This document shows, one piece after another, positions 1-10,600 of a stretch of 64,000 nucleotides of DNA (positions within the stretch are counted from its first letter, which is position 1; each line of letters starts with the position of its first letter). The position numbers and the translations under genes were made by a program. Source of the stretch: Chrysaora quinquecirrha (Eukaryota > Cnidaria > Scyphozoa > Semaeostomeae > Pelagiidae); NCBI GenBank assembly GCA_014526335.1, contig JACTAT010000006.1:3665202-3729201 (forward strand), in the 5' to 3' direction. The notes beneath the pieces are model-generated. The model was not told where the DNA came from. It saw nothing but the letters and a program-made list of their open reading frames with translations, and did not search any database.

Positions 1-826
1 GCGTAAAATTTCACGATCAGATACAACGAACACAACCCAAAATTTATTTGGACGACAAAGAGCCATTGTTGATGAAGACCTCTTTAATTGACCCTATTGG
101 TCCTCTTGTATTGACCACTCCTAGTGGCAGTGAATGGTGAAGAGCTCGGCATGGCATTAAGGCTCACAAAATTTGTACAAAAGGGGCCTCGTCAGTCAGC
201 AGTGGATGGGATACTGCCAAGTGCCGAAAAACGAACCAGAACTAGAACTTGACTGAGAATATTGTAACCCAGGGACAAATTACGCTCACTATCTATAAAC
301 CTCCAATTATCATGTTTGCCCTCAGATGTTAGCTCTTAGGAGCCCGAGATAAAATCTTGAATATTTCCGAGGGCATTTCACTGTTCAAGAAGGGGTACGA
401 GATTCCCCTCGAGGCAAAAGCAATTCCAGGGGATTTCTATGAAAACCAGAGATTATTGCAAGGATGTACGAGATTCCCAAGGAGTAAATTGCCAATATTG
501 AGGCTCCGGGGGTGGCGATAGTTGCTTCCTTGCTCCAATCTTAAGATGCGCAATGCTTCCTTGTTCCAGTCAAAATTAACCTTATGCTCTGAGTAACCTT
601 ATGCTTTATGCTTATAATCTCCTTCAAAAATTGCTTCTCCGTTTGCTCCAAACCTCCTGTGTTTTCCACTAATGCTCCTATGTTCCCGGCCCGTTTTAGG
701 CCTTGCTCTGCTCCGAAAAACCCCTACCACAACCTAAATAATTAAGTACATCGTACGAACATAGATCTGCGATTTGAACAATACTAACAATACTATTGAT
801 TTGATGTTTTGCATACGAATCCTTAC
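1..826 (-). other. MRPS35 intron 8 (partial)
   Basis: I see no coding exon here. At about 370-490 there are paired GTACGAGATTCCC segments that resemble diverged stretches near 13900-14040 and 23590-23760, so this is probably an old dispersed repeat. Confidence 0.5.
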
Positions 827-896
827 CCAGGCTTCTTGATAAAGAGCTGTCAGTAGGTACATAGCATAATCCCTGTTCTCCGTTCTTGTAGGGCAT
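827..896 (-). CDS. MRPS35: MRPS35 exon 8 (last exon inside the window)
   Basis: With the two bases carried from exon 7 it encodes [20 protein letters not shown] then QEAW, matching the human [20 protein letters not shown]. The acceptor is CGCATAG and the donor is GTAAGG. The next exon is not found in 1-826 and should lie off the left edge. Confidence 0.9.
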
Positions 897-2858
897 CTAT
901 GCGAAAAAAGAAATCTATCATAGAAAGAGTCAGGGAAATGTTATGGTCACACAGTCGTTGACCGGAGGAACTTCAGTTAGAACAAAAGTGAATCTCGAGC
1001 CACAACTAAGAAATGCCCGTTTTTCTGGACGGTTTGCAGCTAGGGCTACTTTTGTGTTACTCATTTTTCAGGATTCTGATGATACTTTATGAGAAAAGAA
1101 GACTAGCTTCGTTCTCTATGATATGAACAAATAAAGATAACAGACAAGAGGTCTGGCTGTTATGAGCAAAACAATAGATATAGACCATTAAGGAAAACTT
1201 GCACTCTTGCTACCGTCGGCAAATCGAAAACTCGACACCCGACACTAATTACTCTTCTCTCTGAAAATTCCATTTGTCTGCCTAACACTATTGTCTTTTT
1301 TCTTCTTCTCTCCTCTAGGTTCCTTTATCAGGTTAAATCTTTAAAAAAATATATTTGAAGAAGTTATTTCAAAATTTAGCAACGATGCTGTTATATTGAA
1401 ATGTTGTAGCTGAAAGCCAAGCTTTCCATCAATCTTACTTGGCCTGTAACAACTTCAGAGAGAAAACAACGGACAGAAGTATATGATATTGGACGGAGGA
1501 AGAAGGGGGTAGGTTAGAGTGCACTGTAGATACCTGAAACGGCAGTGGTTGCAGTCTGCAAGAACCTAACTGTTTTAGAATGATTTGCTACGCAAAGCAG
1601 AGGGTCGAAGGCTTCCACAGGCAAACCGCAATGGGTGTATCGTTCGCTTAAGTTTTCTAAGGCTCCTGCCAAACGATCGAAAATTCTTGGTTAAACATTC
1701 GAGATTTCCTTTACAAGAAAAGTTTTTCTGTTTGGCTTCGTCACAAAACATTGCTTGATAAGCAGAACTGGATAGCAGTGTTTTTTATAAACGTAAAAAC
1801 AACATTTTTTGCTTGTAAGAAGCAAATAATTTATGACGAGTAATGTTTTGCAATGTGGCAAAACGATCAAACATTTTGCTTTATATCTGAAACCTTTTAC
1901 CATAAATGTTTGATCGTATGGCCATGGCAAAAAAGGCTGGAAATTCTAATGTATACCTATCAGCGACAATGGTCAATTCATCAGTATTCTTGCAATAACG
2001 GTCTGGTCCAGCGAGCAGTATAAGTTTGTTCCTTGCATGCTCGTCCAACTCCAAATCTTTCAAATACACCTATAGGATAAAGCATAATTTTGTACATTTT
2101 AGGCAAGAAATAACTACTATATTTCTAAGTTTTCTAGCTCTTATAAACAAATCACTCCCTCTTGTTCCTTTTGTTCTTAATGTCCTTCTCCAAAGGTCCA
2201 CCATTCCGTGAGAACACAGGAGAGTACCTCGCACTCTTTTGTTTCCATGGAATGGTGGACCTATGGAGGACTTTGAGAAAGAGACTTGGAGCAAGTCTAT
2301 TTTGTTCCTGGCTTTGATCCTGTTCGATGAGCATTCTTGAAATTCAAGCGTCAATGTCATTATGGTGCAGCAAAACAGTGGAAGGCTGAGATATGGGTCA
2401 AGCTTCTATCTTTTAAGAAACTAGACGGGCCAGGTCTGCAGGCAAGCCAAGCCCGGTAACGAACTTAAAACAAGCATTAAAGAAGGGTGATGATAAGATG
2501 GTTAATCGTATGTCTAAAATAAGAAACTCGCACGCTGAGAACAGGGAAAATTAGAGTTGTTTTAAAAAGAGATAGCAAGCCGAGTAGCAAGCTCTTAGTT
2601 AAGACAGCAAGAGGGCGAGCAAGAGGAAATAGCAAGAGATGTTATTGTAGTATTTTGCATTAGCAAGACAGGATAGCAAGAGATGTGACTGTACTATTTG
2701 ACATACATTAACAAATACTCGTCGAAATCATCATCAACACCATCAGCATCATGATCATCACTATCATCACCATCGTCATCAATAATTATGATCACCATCA
2801 TGATCACCATCATGATCATCATCATGATCATCATCATCTTCATTATCATCAACATCAT

Positions 2859-2889
<31 letters not shown>

Positions 2890-5800
2890 GATCATCATCA
2901 TAATCATCATCATAATCATCATCATAGTCAACATCATCATCATCATTATCATCACCATTATCATCGATCATTATATTCATCATCATGATCATCATGATCA
3001 TGATCATCGTCATAATCATCATCATTATCATCATCATCACCATCATCATCACATCATCATCATCATCATCATTAAATGATAATGAATAAGGATAACTCTA
3101 TCTTACTTGCAGTTTGATAATTTTGGAGTCTGGATGTCTAATTGATGGACCAGGATATACATAATTGTTGGTAACTATCCTGATTGGCTTCGTCTTTACA
3201 TCTTCTGGCCATGGAGTACATAAGGCTGTTGAAAAATAATAAAATTCTTAAGGTATAGTGAGTTAAGCTCCTTGATATGCTTTATTTAACATAACAGTAC
3301 GTTGACGGTCGTTCCTCTTTCCCAAATGTTTTTCAATGATTTTTCTAAATGTATGCAAGCTAGCATGGCCAAGAGGTTAACGCACACAATGAAAATGTTG
3401 CGAATTCCAATCTCGTCTATGACGATGAATTAACTTCAATGGTGATTTCAAGGGTGACCCAGGAGGGCGGGAAAATCATGTTTGATTATTGGGGCTCAGG
3501 CCCCCCCCTCAAAAAAATAATTACCGTGCTTTGAAAATCTACCTAATTCTAGATATGTTTTATCTACAAGGATCTTGACGTAGAGTCTACATCAGCAGCA
3601 AATGCTCTCCTCCCTGGCACGATCCCTAACTGTTTCAATAACCAAGGTATATATTGTTAGTCATATATCCCGTTTTCTGACCTCCCCTTATGCTGGATCC
3701 CTCTGTTTTCATGGTTATTGAGACTTTTGTTTATGAAAACACGGGTGTGGTTGCAAATAAGCACGCCCTCTCCTCCGACGTTGCTACTGGAGACCCTCTT
3801 GATAATTTTTTAGAAGTCACCCCTGATTAAGCAGCGCAAGTCTTGTCAAGCAACAAAGATTATTTGATTGCTTGCTCGCAAGGACTTTTGACGTTGACTG
3901 TACAATTTTGATTTGTTATCCTCTAGAAGAATACTCACAATCAAGATCAGTAAAGTATCATCTATACACCACTCTAGAAAGTTATAAGCCAACAAATGCT
4001 TAAAAATTGCCTTCACCTTCTAAAGCCTCACAATGTCTTTTAATAGCAGGAGGTGTCAGATGAAAAAAGTTTGGAATCTGCAAAAGACGTTTTCCTGTTA
4101 TATAGCTAGATAGGTAATATAGGTTATAATGCTGTATCAAGAATGTTCACTGATAAGACATGCTATGTGGGATACAAGAAAAAACTATTTAGTCCGGTAA
4201 TAGAAATTTTTTAAGTTTTGCCTTTCCTAGTATTGAAACACCTTTTCGAAAAAGGGCTGCCACTATCGATTTTTTCAAAACTTAAAGATATAGAATTTTT
4301 ATACAAAGTTTGTATCGAGCAACCAATATAACGTCTAAATGCAAAACTTCATTTTCCAGGCACTTACATTTTCCATCCTGGGCTAAGACCACCATCTGGA
4401 TGGTGAAACATTCAATCTAGACAATTTTTGGATACTTATAACAAGTTTGGTATCAACACCTCGTTTATCTTGAAGTTTTGAAAACATTTTGAAATGGAGG
4501 TCATTAGTCCAAGAGGTGTTTTCCTTATAAAAAGAAATACTTTATCAGAAATGCATAAAAACTCCTTAAATGAGGAACTGTTGATGCAATAGTTACACTG
4601 AAAAGGAAAGACTCGTACGATAGGACTCTCGAACTTAGAACTCGAGCTATTGTTAATGGCAGTTCTTGTGGTTGTATGATTAGCATTTTTTGCCTTTCAG
4701 GCAAAAGGCCCCAGTTGATTCTCAAACGTCACTGACCAGCTCCAATAAGAGCAAAACACATTGATACAGAAGAATGGGGTGGCTAATGATTAAAAAGTAT
4801 AAATAAAATACAGAAAAAAGTAATAGGTACAAGGGGAGCTGAAATTACATGTTAATTAAATGATGTACAAACTTTTAGGAGTTCAATATTTCCTTGTGCA
4901 ACAGGTGGAACATCTCCAACTTTGTTTGGTCGAGGTCTACCCATACGTATTGGCAATTGAATGATAGCAGGATTATAAGACTGGGCCACAGCAAAAATAC
5001 TTGGCCAATCAGCCTTAGAAGGATCCAGCTTTTCAGCCCTTGTTAGATTCTGCAAGAGGAAATATTAAAATTCAAATAAATATCATCACACATTGACTTG
5101 TTGCTCATCATGTTGTGCATGCAGTTTGCCATTCAACCTAAATTAATTGACAAACGATGCAAGCCTGATTCAATTAAGCAAGAATGATTCAAGCCGGAAA
5201 AAAACCATTCAAGCACAAAGCAAGCATAATTAACGGAAAAAATAGCACTTAACACATAGCCAGACAAATCAAGCATGAAGCAAGTATAATTCAAGAACAA
5301 AGCAAGAACAATGTGAATGCGATTCATGCACAACATGAGCACCATTTAAGCATGATGGAAGCATAATTCATGCATGAAGCAAGCTTGAAGCAAGCACAGC
5401 TGGTGCACAATTCATGCACAATACAAGCACGATCCAATCACAATACCAGTATCATTCAAGCATATGATGATACAAGTGTGATTCAAGCACAATACAAGCA
5501 AGAAGCAAGCATAATCCAAGCACTGCAGGCACAATAATGCAATCACAACTTGAGCATGAAGAAGGCATGAAAATTCAAGAACAAAGCTAGCACAATGGGA
5601 AAATTTATTCATAATACAAACACCATTCAAGCATGATGCAATATGATTCGAGCATGATGCAAGCATGACTCAAGAAAAAAAGAAAGCACAATTACGACAC
5701 ACAAAGCAAGCACGGTTGAAGCATAAGGTAAGCATTTCATGCATGAAACAATTCAGATTCAAACATACTGGAAAACAAGCATTATTCAAGCAGGTATAAA

Positions 5801-7526
5801 TACAGCCAGGAATATACCTCTCCATCATATGCAACACTGATTTAAAGGCAGGCATTTAGTCAAAACAAGGGGATCAAACTTATTAGAAACAGACCTACCT
5901 TTCTTCGGTTTTTATGCTGTCTTACTCTCTGTGGTCTTTTGTTGCCATCTAAATAAAAGAAAAGTATGATAAATAATTTAATTGATCTTATAAAATCAAT
6001 AAAATTGACTTTATTTTAATTGACCAAATTTTAATTGAAAACGGTTATCCTATTGATGTTATCTTGGATTGTTTTCGCAAGAAGATCGCAAGTTTTTTGG
6101 CTGACAGAAAGTATGGTCTGCAAAAGGGCCCCATTTACCTAAAAATGCCTCGGACAGGCAATGTCTTGTTGCGATTTGAAACCAATAAAACAGGCCATTA
6201 CTAAGTGTTTCGTTGCTGCCAACCCTCGTTTAGTTTTGAGCATTTTGAAGTATTACCATCCATTCAAAAGGATTGCCTACCTACCACATAAAAAAATTTG
6301 GTTGTTTATGAATTCTTGTGCTGGTGTACCTAGGTCATACTTCCTGGAGATTAGGAGTTAGGATAAAACAACACTTTTCTACTTCTATTGGTCAAAACAA
6401 TTTTTGGCTAAGAGGGCAACCACCCAACAAGTAAAAACAACAACCATAACATGATTTTGCCATAGGACAGCACTTGGTTGACAACCCAAACTGTGCAGAA
6501 AATTACAGCAAGGATAGTTTTAAAATAATTGGCAAAACATGATCTTTGTTCCATTTAAGAGTTTTGGAATCCATCCACATCAAAACCAAAAAGCCGGTCT
6601 GGTGTAGACAGAAAGAGTTCATTTTCTCACTTGGACTCTTCCTGATTGGTGTTTAAAACACCATGCTGATTTGGCTTTGCTTTCTGATAGGTGCATTTCG
6701 ATACGCATCTGGGTAAAAGTTCTGCCTTAGTTATTTGTTTCAGTCTGTTTCTGATGTTTATACTCTGTGGAGTGTCAGACGAAAAACAATTTTTTAAGTA
6801 TGCACAAAAATTTTTCGTTGTTATTAAACTTATGAAACTTTAGTGTGCAATTTTGGTGAAAACAGTGGCAACATTGGCCCTGTCCTGTTGTTTTGAGAAG
6901 AATGGTTTTCGGGTTAAGGTGCAGTACACATGAATTCTGCAAGTTTGCAGAGTTGGCAGTTCTTTATGAGATCTCATGCATGCAGAAGTGCATGCACTTC
7001 AATTGACAATTGTTCTCTCTATTATCATTGTTCTATTTTTCACCTCAGGCATGCACGTGACACACTTTAGCTGCGCTGCAGATGCAGACAAAGGCCTTTT
7101 ACTTTGGATGAATAACAGTAAGCAAAAAGTTATTTGTAATTGTATGACTTTATTGTGCAAGTGCAACCCTCTCTCATTTTCAATCAAAAAAGTCAAACAA
7201 AAAAGTAAAAATACCAGTACATTCATACAGTAAAAAAAGAAGAAAATAAGAAGGTAGGCCTAGCAAAATACCTCCACGACTTTTGACCATTACAGATGCG
7301 GCAGCACCAGCAGTTGTCGCCTGTCTTGAAAAGAAAACATTTTTAAAAAGATTCTTTGAAATAACTAATGCAAATCTGATATTTTTCTCCATGAAAAAAG
7401 TAGCCATTTTCCTCGCATTCTTTGCTTGACATTGATTGTTGAATTGAATTGTATCTTTACCTTGCCTCGACGTCGTAACGAGGCAAATTGGCCTAGTTGA
7501 CGAATTCGAAGCTGTAGGGAAAGCAT
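827..7526 (-). CDS. MRPS35: Mitochondrial ribosomal protein mS35 (MRPS35), 8 exons, 3' end off the window
   Basis: This gene encodes a protein of the mitochondrial small ribosomal subunit. Eight exons on the minus strand join in frame: 7526-7461, 7320-7272, 5948-5899, 5049-4873, 4077-4017, 3225-3107, 2069-1957 and 896-827. They give about 235 residues. The human protein, as I remember it, has about 323, so roughly 80 C-terminal residues lie to the left of position 1. Recognised blocks in order are [89 protein letters not shown] and [15 protein letters not shown]. All match mS35 in order. The first 22 residues are basic with no acidic residue, as expected of a mitochondrial leader. All introns are GT-AG. 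The gene is divergent to the OARD1-like gene, 78 bp from ATG to ATG. Confidence 0.93.
1661..1929. mobile_element. Family A inverted-repeat MITE, copy in MRPS35 intron 7
   Basis: The ends carry CCAAACGATC on the left and TGATCGTATGGCC on the right. Inside are several copies, in both orientations, of AAACATT with GCTTGACAAGCA-like motifs. At least six related copies occur elsewhere in the window. The element is short and has no coding capacity, as expected of a MITE. Confidence 0.65.
1957..2069 (-). CDS. MRPS35: MRPS35 exon 7
   Basis: The exon encodes [19 protein letters not shown], then [18 protein letters not shown] plus two bases, matching the human LDDHAKKKLIKLVGERYCK block. The acceptor is CCTATAG and the donor is GTATAC. 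A family A inverted-repeat element ends about 27 bp beyond the donor. Confidence 0.93.
2190..2266. repeat. Hairpin: 26-bp inverted repeat in MRPS35 intron 6
   Basis: The left arm (2190-2215) and right arm (2241-2266) are imperfect inverted copies about 26 bp long, separated by 25 bp. The central 14 bases, AGGTCCACCATTCC, are perfectly paired. On the minus strand the hairpin lies 120-200 nt upstream of the exon 7 acceptor. Confidence 0.8.
2726..3075. repeat. (ATC/ATG)n trinucleotide microsatellite
   Basis: About 350 bp of ATC repeats are interrupted by ATGATC palindromes. The array lies in MRPS35 intron 6, about 30 bp from the exon 6 donor. It produces long, meaningless open frames of Ile, Met, Asp or His on both strands. 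Confidence 0.95.
3107..3225 (-). CDS. MRPS35: MRPS35 exon 6
   Basis: The exon completes 40 codons with exon 5, including [24 protein letters not shown] and DSKIIKLQ. The acceptor is TTCAACAG and the donor is GTAAGA. A long ATC/ATG trinucleotide repeat starts about 30 bp into the following intron. Confidence 0.92.
4017..4077 (-). CDS. MRPS35: MRPS35 exon 5
   Basis: The exon encodes [20 protein letters not shown] plus one base, nearly the same as the human IPNFLHLTPVAIKKHCEAL. The acceptor is TTTTGCAG and the donor is GTGAAG. Confidence 0.93.
4873..5049 (-). CDS. MRPS35: MRPS35 exon 4 (conserved core)
   Basis: These 59 codons hold the most recognisable part of the protein: [21 protein letters not shown] and [10 protein letters not shown]. 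The acceptor is TTGCAG and the donor is GTTTGT. Reading past the donor gives a stop within seven codons, which supports splicing here. Confidence 0.93.
5133..5800. repeat. Degenerate minisatellite in MRPS35 intron 3
   Basis: A short motif of the type CAAGCATAATTCAAGCAC recurs dozens of times with many substitutions and small indels. It fills most of the intron between exons 3 and 4. Confidence 0.75.
5899..5948 (-). CDS. MRPS35: MRPS35 exon 3
   Basis: The exon encodes (D)[16 protein letters not shown], matching the GNERPPRRK region just before the conserved core of human MRPS35. The acceptor is TTTAG and the donor is GTAGGT. It enters in phase 1 and leaves in phase 0. Confidence 0.85.
6480..6845. 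mobile_element. Family D long-inverted-repeat element (diverged)
   Basis: The right arm contains GTTTCTGATGTTTATACTCT then GAGTGTCAGACGAAAA, as in the better copy near 39035-39430. The left arm is eroded. The middle contains GATTGGTGTTTAAAACAC, also shared. It lies in MRPS35 intron 2. Confidence 0.6.
7272..7320 (-). CDS. MRPS35: MRPS35 exon 2
   Basis: The exon encodes [16 protein letters not shown] plus one base. It lies between a CAG acceptor (plus-strand CTG at 7321) and a GTATTT donor. A nearer AAG acceptor four bases upstream would break the frame with exon 1, so the CAG is preferred. Confidence 0.75.
7461..7526 (-). CDS. MRPS35: MRPS35 exon 1 (start codon, leader peptide)
   Basis: The ATG lies at 7526-7524 and 22 codons follow to a GTAAAG donor. 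The start [14 protein letters not shown] is rich in Arg and Leu and has no Asp or Glu, as in a mitochondrial targeting sequence. The exon ends in phase 0. The sequence just upstream of CTT also resembles an acceptor (CCCTACAG), but starting there would remove the only in-frame ATG, so I keep this as the first coding exon. Confidence 0.8.
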
Positions 7527-7604
7527 TGCAATTTAGAATGTCCTCTTTTATTCTGCCAAGAAACTGATCGGTGTATTAGTTTACGGCTTGACTTCTCTTG
7601 CAAA
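7527..7604. promoter_or_regulatory. Shared divergent promoter and 5' UTRs of MRPS35 and the OARD1-like gene
   Basis: Only 78 bp separate the two start codons, so both promoters or both 5' UTRs must lie here or overlap the opposite gene. I see no TATA box with confidence. A short plus-strand uORF of nine codons plus stop (7538-7567) would lie in the OARD1-like leader if transcription starts upstream of it. Compact bidirectional promoters are common for nuclear genes of mitochondrial proteins. Confidence 0.75.
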
Positions 7605-7677
7605 ATGCTTAAACGACAATGTTTCTGCACGACCGAAAAAGTTTTGAAACTTTTACGGAAGCACAGGTTGAATAATT
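7605..7677 (+). CDS. OARD1: OARD1-like exon 1
   Basis: The ATG is at 7605. The exon encodes MLKRQCFCTTEKVLKLLRKH plus RLNN and one base, ending at a strong GTGAGT donor. It is rich in Lys and Arg with a single Glu. The start is the first ATG in a frame that splices correctly into exon 2. Confidence 0.65.
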
Positions 7678-10600
7678 GTGAGTAAAAAACAGACAGAGTG
7701 TTAAGGCTGCCTTAATCTGATTTGATTCTGCTCATTCATAAATCATGCGCGCTTCAAATTACAAACAAGCAGATATTTTCAATAACTTTAATGAATTTTA
7801 AAACATTTTAACTCCATTTTCCTTCTACTTTTCAGACTTGACATCTGTATATGTTCCCTCAAGATTTCTCTCTAAAGTTCAAAGTTCTAGAGTGGAACAA
7901 GAAGATCAGAACAATGTAAGAAATATATTTCACTCATCAATAATCAGCTAGATTATTGATTGTCAGAGTGTTGCAACAGCGCAACCTTGATTTTTTCCAT
8001 GCAGCTTTTATCAACATTAAAAATTTGTGTGACTTTTCAATTTTGAGAATATCTGCAGCTAAAGCTGTGGCTGGAATACCGATTGGGCCGCTGTGATCTC
8101 AGCTGCACATTGCAAACTTTCCAATCTGAATAATCAAATCAGCCTTGAACCTGTGTCTTGTTCTGGGGAGATTCCAAAGCACTACCAACTCCCCACAGTC
8201 AGCTTGCCACATATCTGCTCAAATGGCCCCTGCAATAGATGAATAGTAATAAAAATAATAATAATAATAATAATAATGACTTTATTTAAGTGTCAAGGTA
8301 TTTAGCATTTCTACTAATTGGGGACACTTTCAGTTATTACCCCAGTAATCTGGGTACTCATTTACCAACCTCTGAAGGATGGACAAATGAGTTGACTGCA
8401 GGCTTGTGGAAAGTGGTCCCGACAATATTGGAACCCACAACCTTACGATCGTGAGACAAGCGCCTTGACCACTTAGCCACACCACCTGTATGACTCTTCC
8501 AGTGGTATAAAGGGTTGTTTTGAGGCAGAACCCCATATATTAGGAGGTTAATCACAAAGGACATGAAGAAATCAAGCCATCTAGAAAGCTTGTTTTAGAT
8601 TTCATGAAATAAAATTTATAAAGTTTTAAAAAATTTAAATTTCAAACTGACTTGTGGCGAGTTGACCAGAAGACAGTAGTCAGCAATGGACCTGCAATTT
8701 TAGGGACTTGGTTGTGTGGCAAGGCTAAATGCTAAATGCAACACTCCAATAAACACCAATCTAAAAATCTAATTAAGAGTAAACAAATGCCAAGGTCATT
8801 TTTTAGAGAAAATACAGTAATGAAATGAAAAACCCCTCTTTGTTTCCAGGAAAGATTGCAATTCATCGAATATCAGTCTGGACCAAGTCATGCTGACAAA
8901 ATCATTTTGCAAGCTGATAAATATGGTGCATCTCTTGCCCAATGTGTGAGCTCAGATTTTGCAATGGACAAAGGACTTGCAAAGCAGTTCAAAAAAGCTT
9001 TTGGCAATATTGAAAGCTTGCGAGAGCAAGGTATATGCATTGAAATTTAACAACTGGGGATGTTTTTTTAATGCTAAAAGTTTAAGACCCCATTTTCAAG
9101 AGAGAAACTGGATTGTCTCTGGTTTGATTCAGAGCCAATTTTAGCTTCAAAATGCCTTCTGTTTACATGAGATCCCTTATTGATTACTGTTAAAGCCAAG
9201 GTTGGCCTTTCTATCCCTACCATTTGTTGATGAAACTCACTTTTCTTCCAGGTTTGCAGCCTGGTCAAGCTGCTGTGTTGCCTTATAAAGATTGCTTCAT
9301 ATATTACTTGGTATGTCCCTTTATAATTGCAAGAAACAGTGGAAACATCTCTGGATATATTTTGAAATTTTGTACCACCAAAAATCAAAGCTGTTTATTT
9401 TCAGAGGGAAGGTGAAGGTTAAATGGTGTACTGTATTTATCATCATCCACTAGGATCTCTGTAGTAGGTTAACTAATCAAGACCTGAACCCTGAACCCCT
9501 ACCTAGCTGAGCTTCTAACACCACGAGTCAGCTAGATTTGGCCACTATGCCACAGCACCTTCAAGTTGCTCAGAGTCAGCGACACATTGACCCTTTCACG
9601 GATGGCAACGTTTTTTGCACTGTTTTGTTATTGGGCATCTATTGAACATGTCATTTTTTTCTCTATTTTAGCACAAAATTTCGTTTTTAGCCATATATCC
9701 TATTGTTGTTAGACAAAATATTGACCACTTATCATGATAAGATAAGCCTTAAATATTTATCAGAGCAACATTTCGCTTGATGAGCATCAAATTGAAGTTT
9801 CCTCTGGAAAGTTTCCAACTCAAGAGAAGTCCCTTTGTATACAACAGTATCAATTCAGTGTTCCCTTGTTTCAATGAGCGATGAATAGGAGAAAATTTTT
9901 AAAAGTCTATACAACTGCCATTTTTCAAGTAGGCGGAGTTTGTGATTGAAATTGGTTAAGGTATGAGGAAACTTACAACGTGCTATATTTGAAATTTTCC
10001 ATGTTTCAATTGATGTTTTTGTTGCAACTTCCATAGGAGTATTGCTAAGCTATATACGTGTCTTTGAGAAAACTATAAGTAACGCTGAGAATTGAGGATT
10101 ATATCGTCTTAACTTTCTTAAGAAATGTTCTAAATCATCGCCGTTATCTCTGTTATATTTCGTCTTGCTCAAACAGCGAAAACCGTCCCTTTTGTTCTGC
10201 TTAGCAGTCACTGGTTTTAGTGCTTAGTTTTTCACACTGTGATTGAGAGAAAGGTTTTAAAGCGTACATAGCTATTGTTTCTACTAAGATATTGTTACCA
10301 ACAGTAAAGTATTCACATAGGCTGTTGGTGTGGCCGTATGAAAGTTTGAATTAACTTATGGTGCGACTGCAAGACCTGAAAACATATTACTATTGGTGCT
10401 TTGCGTACAGACAGATTTCGTTGCTCACGTGGACTCTTGAGTTGTTCCTATTGGTCAAATCGCTGTTTCCTTTGCACTGATTGGTGTTCATATCACAATA
10501 CCAATGCACGAGGACAACTCTGATTTTGCTATCCACACTTAGGTTTAAATCCCACCACAACCAACTGTTCCGACCTATTGCTGTCATTTTAAACTTTGAC

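Noticed and set aside
2694..2988. Frames of Met/Ile/Asp or Ile/His repeats
   Set aside because: Translation of the ATC/ATG trinucleotide repeat inside an MRPS35 intron.
8400..8490. tRNA gene on the minus strand
   Set aside because: A and B boxes are recognisable, but the element ends in a simple-repeat tail and has a sibling at 51855-52018, so it is a SINE.
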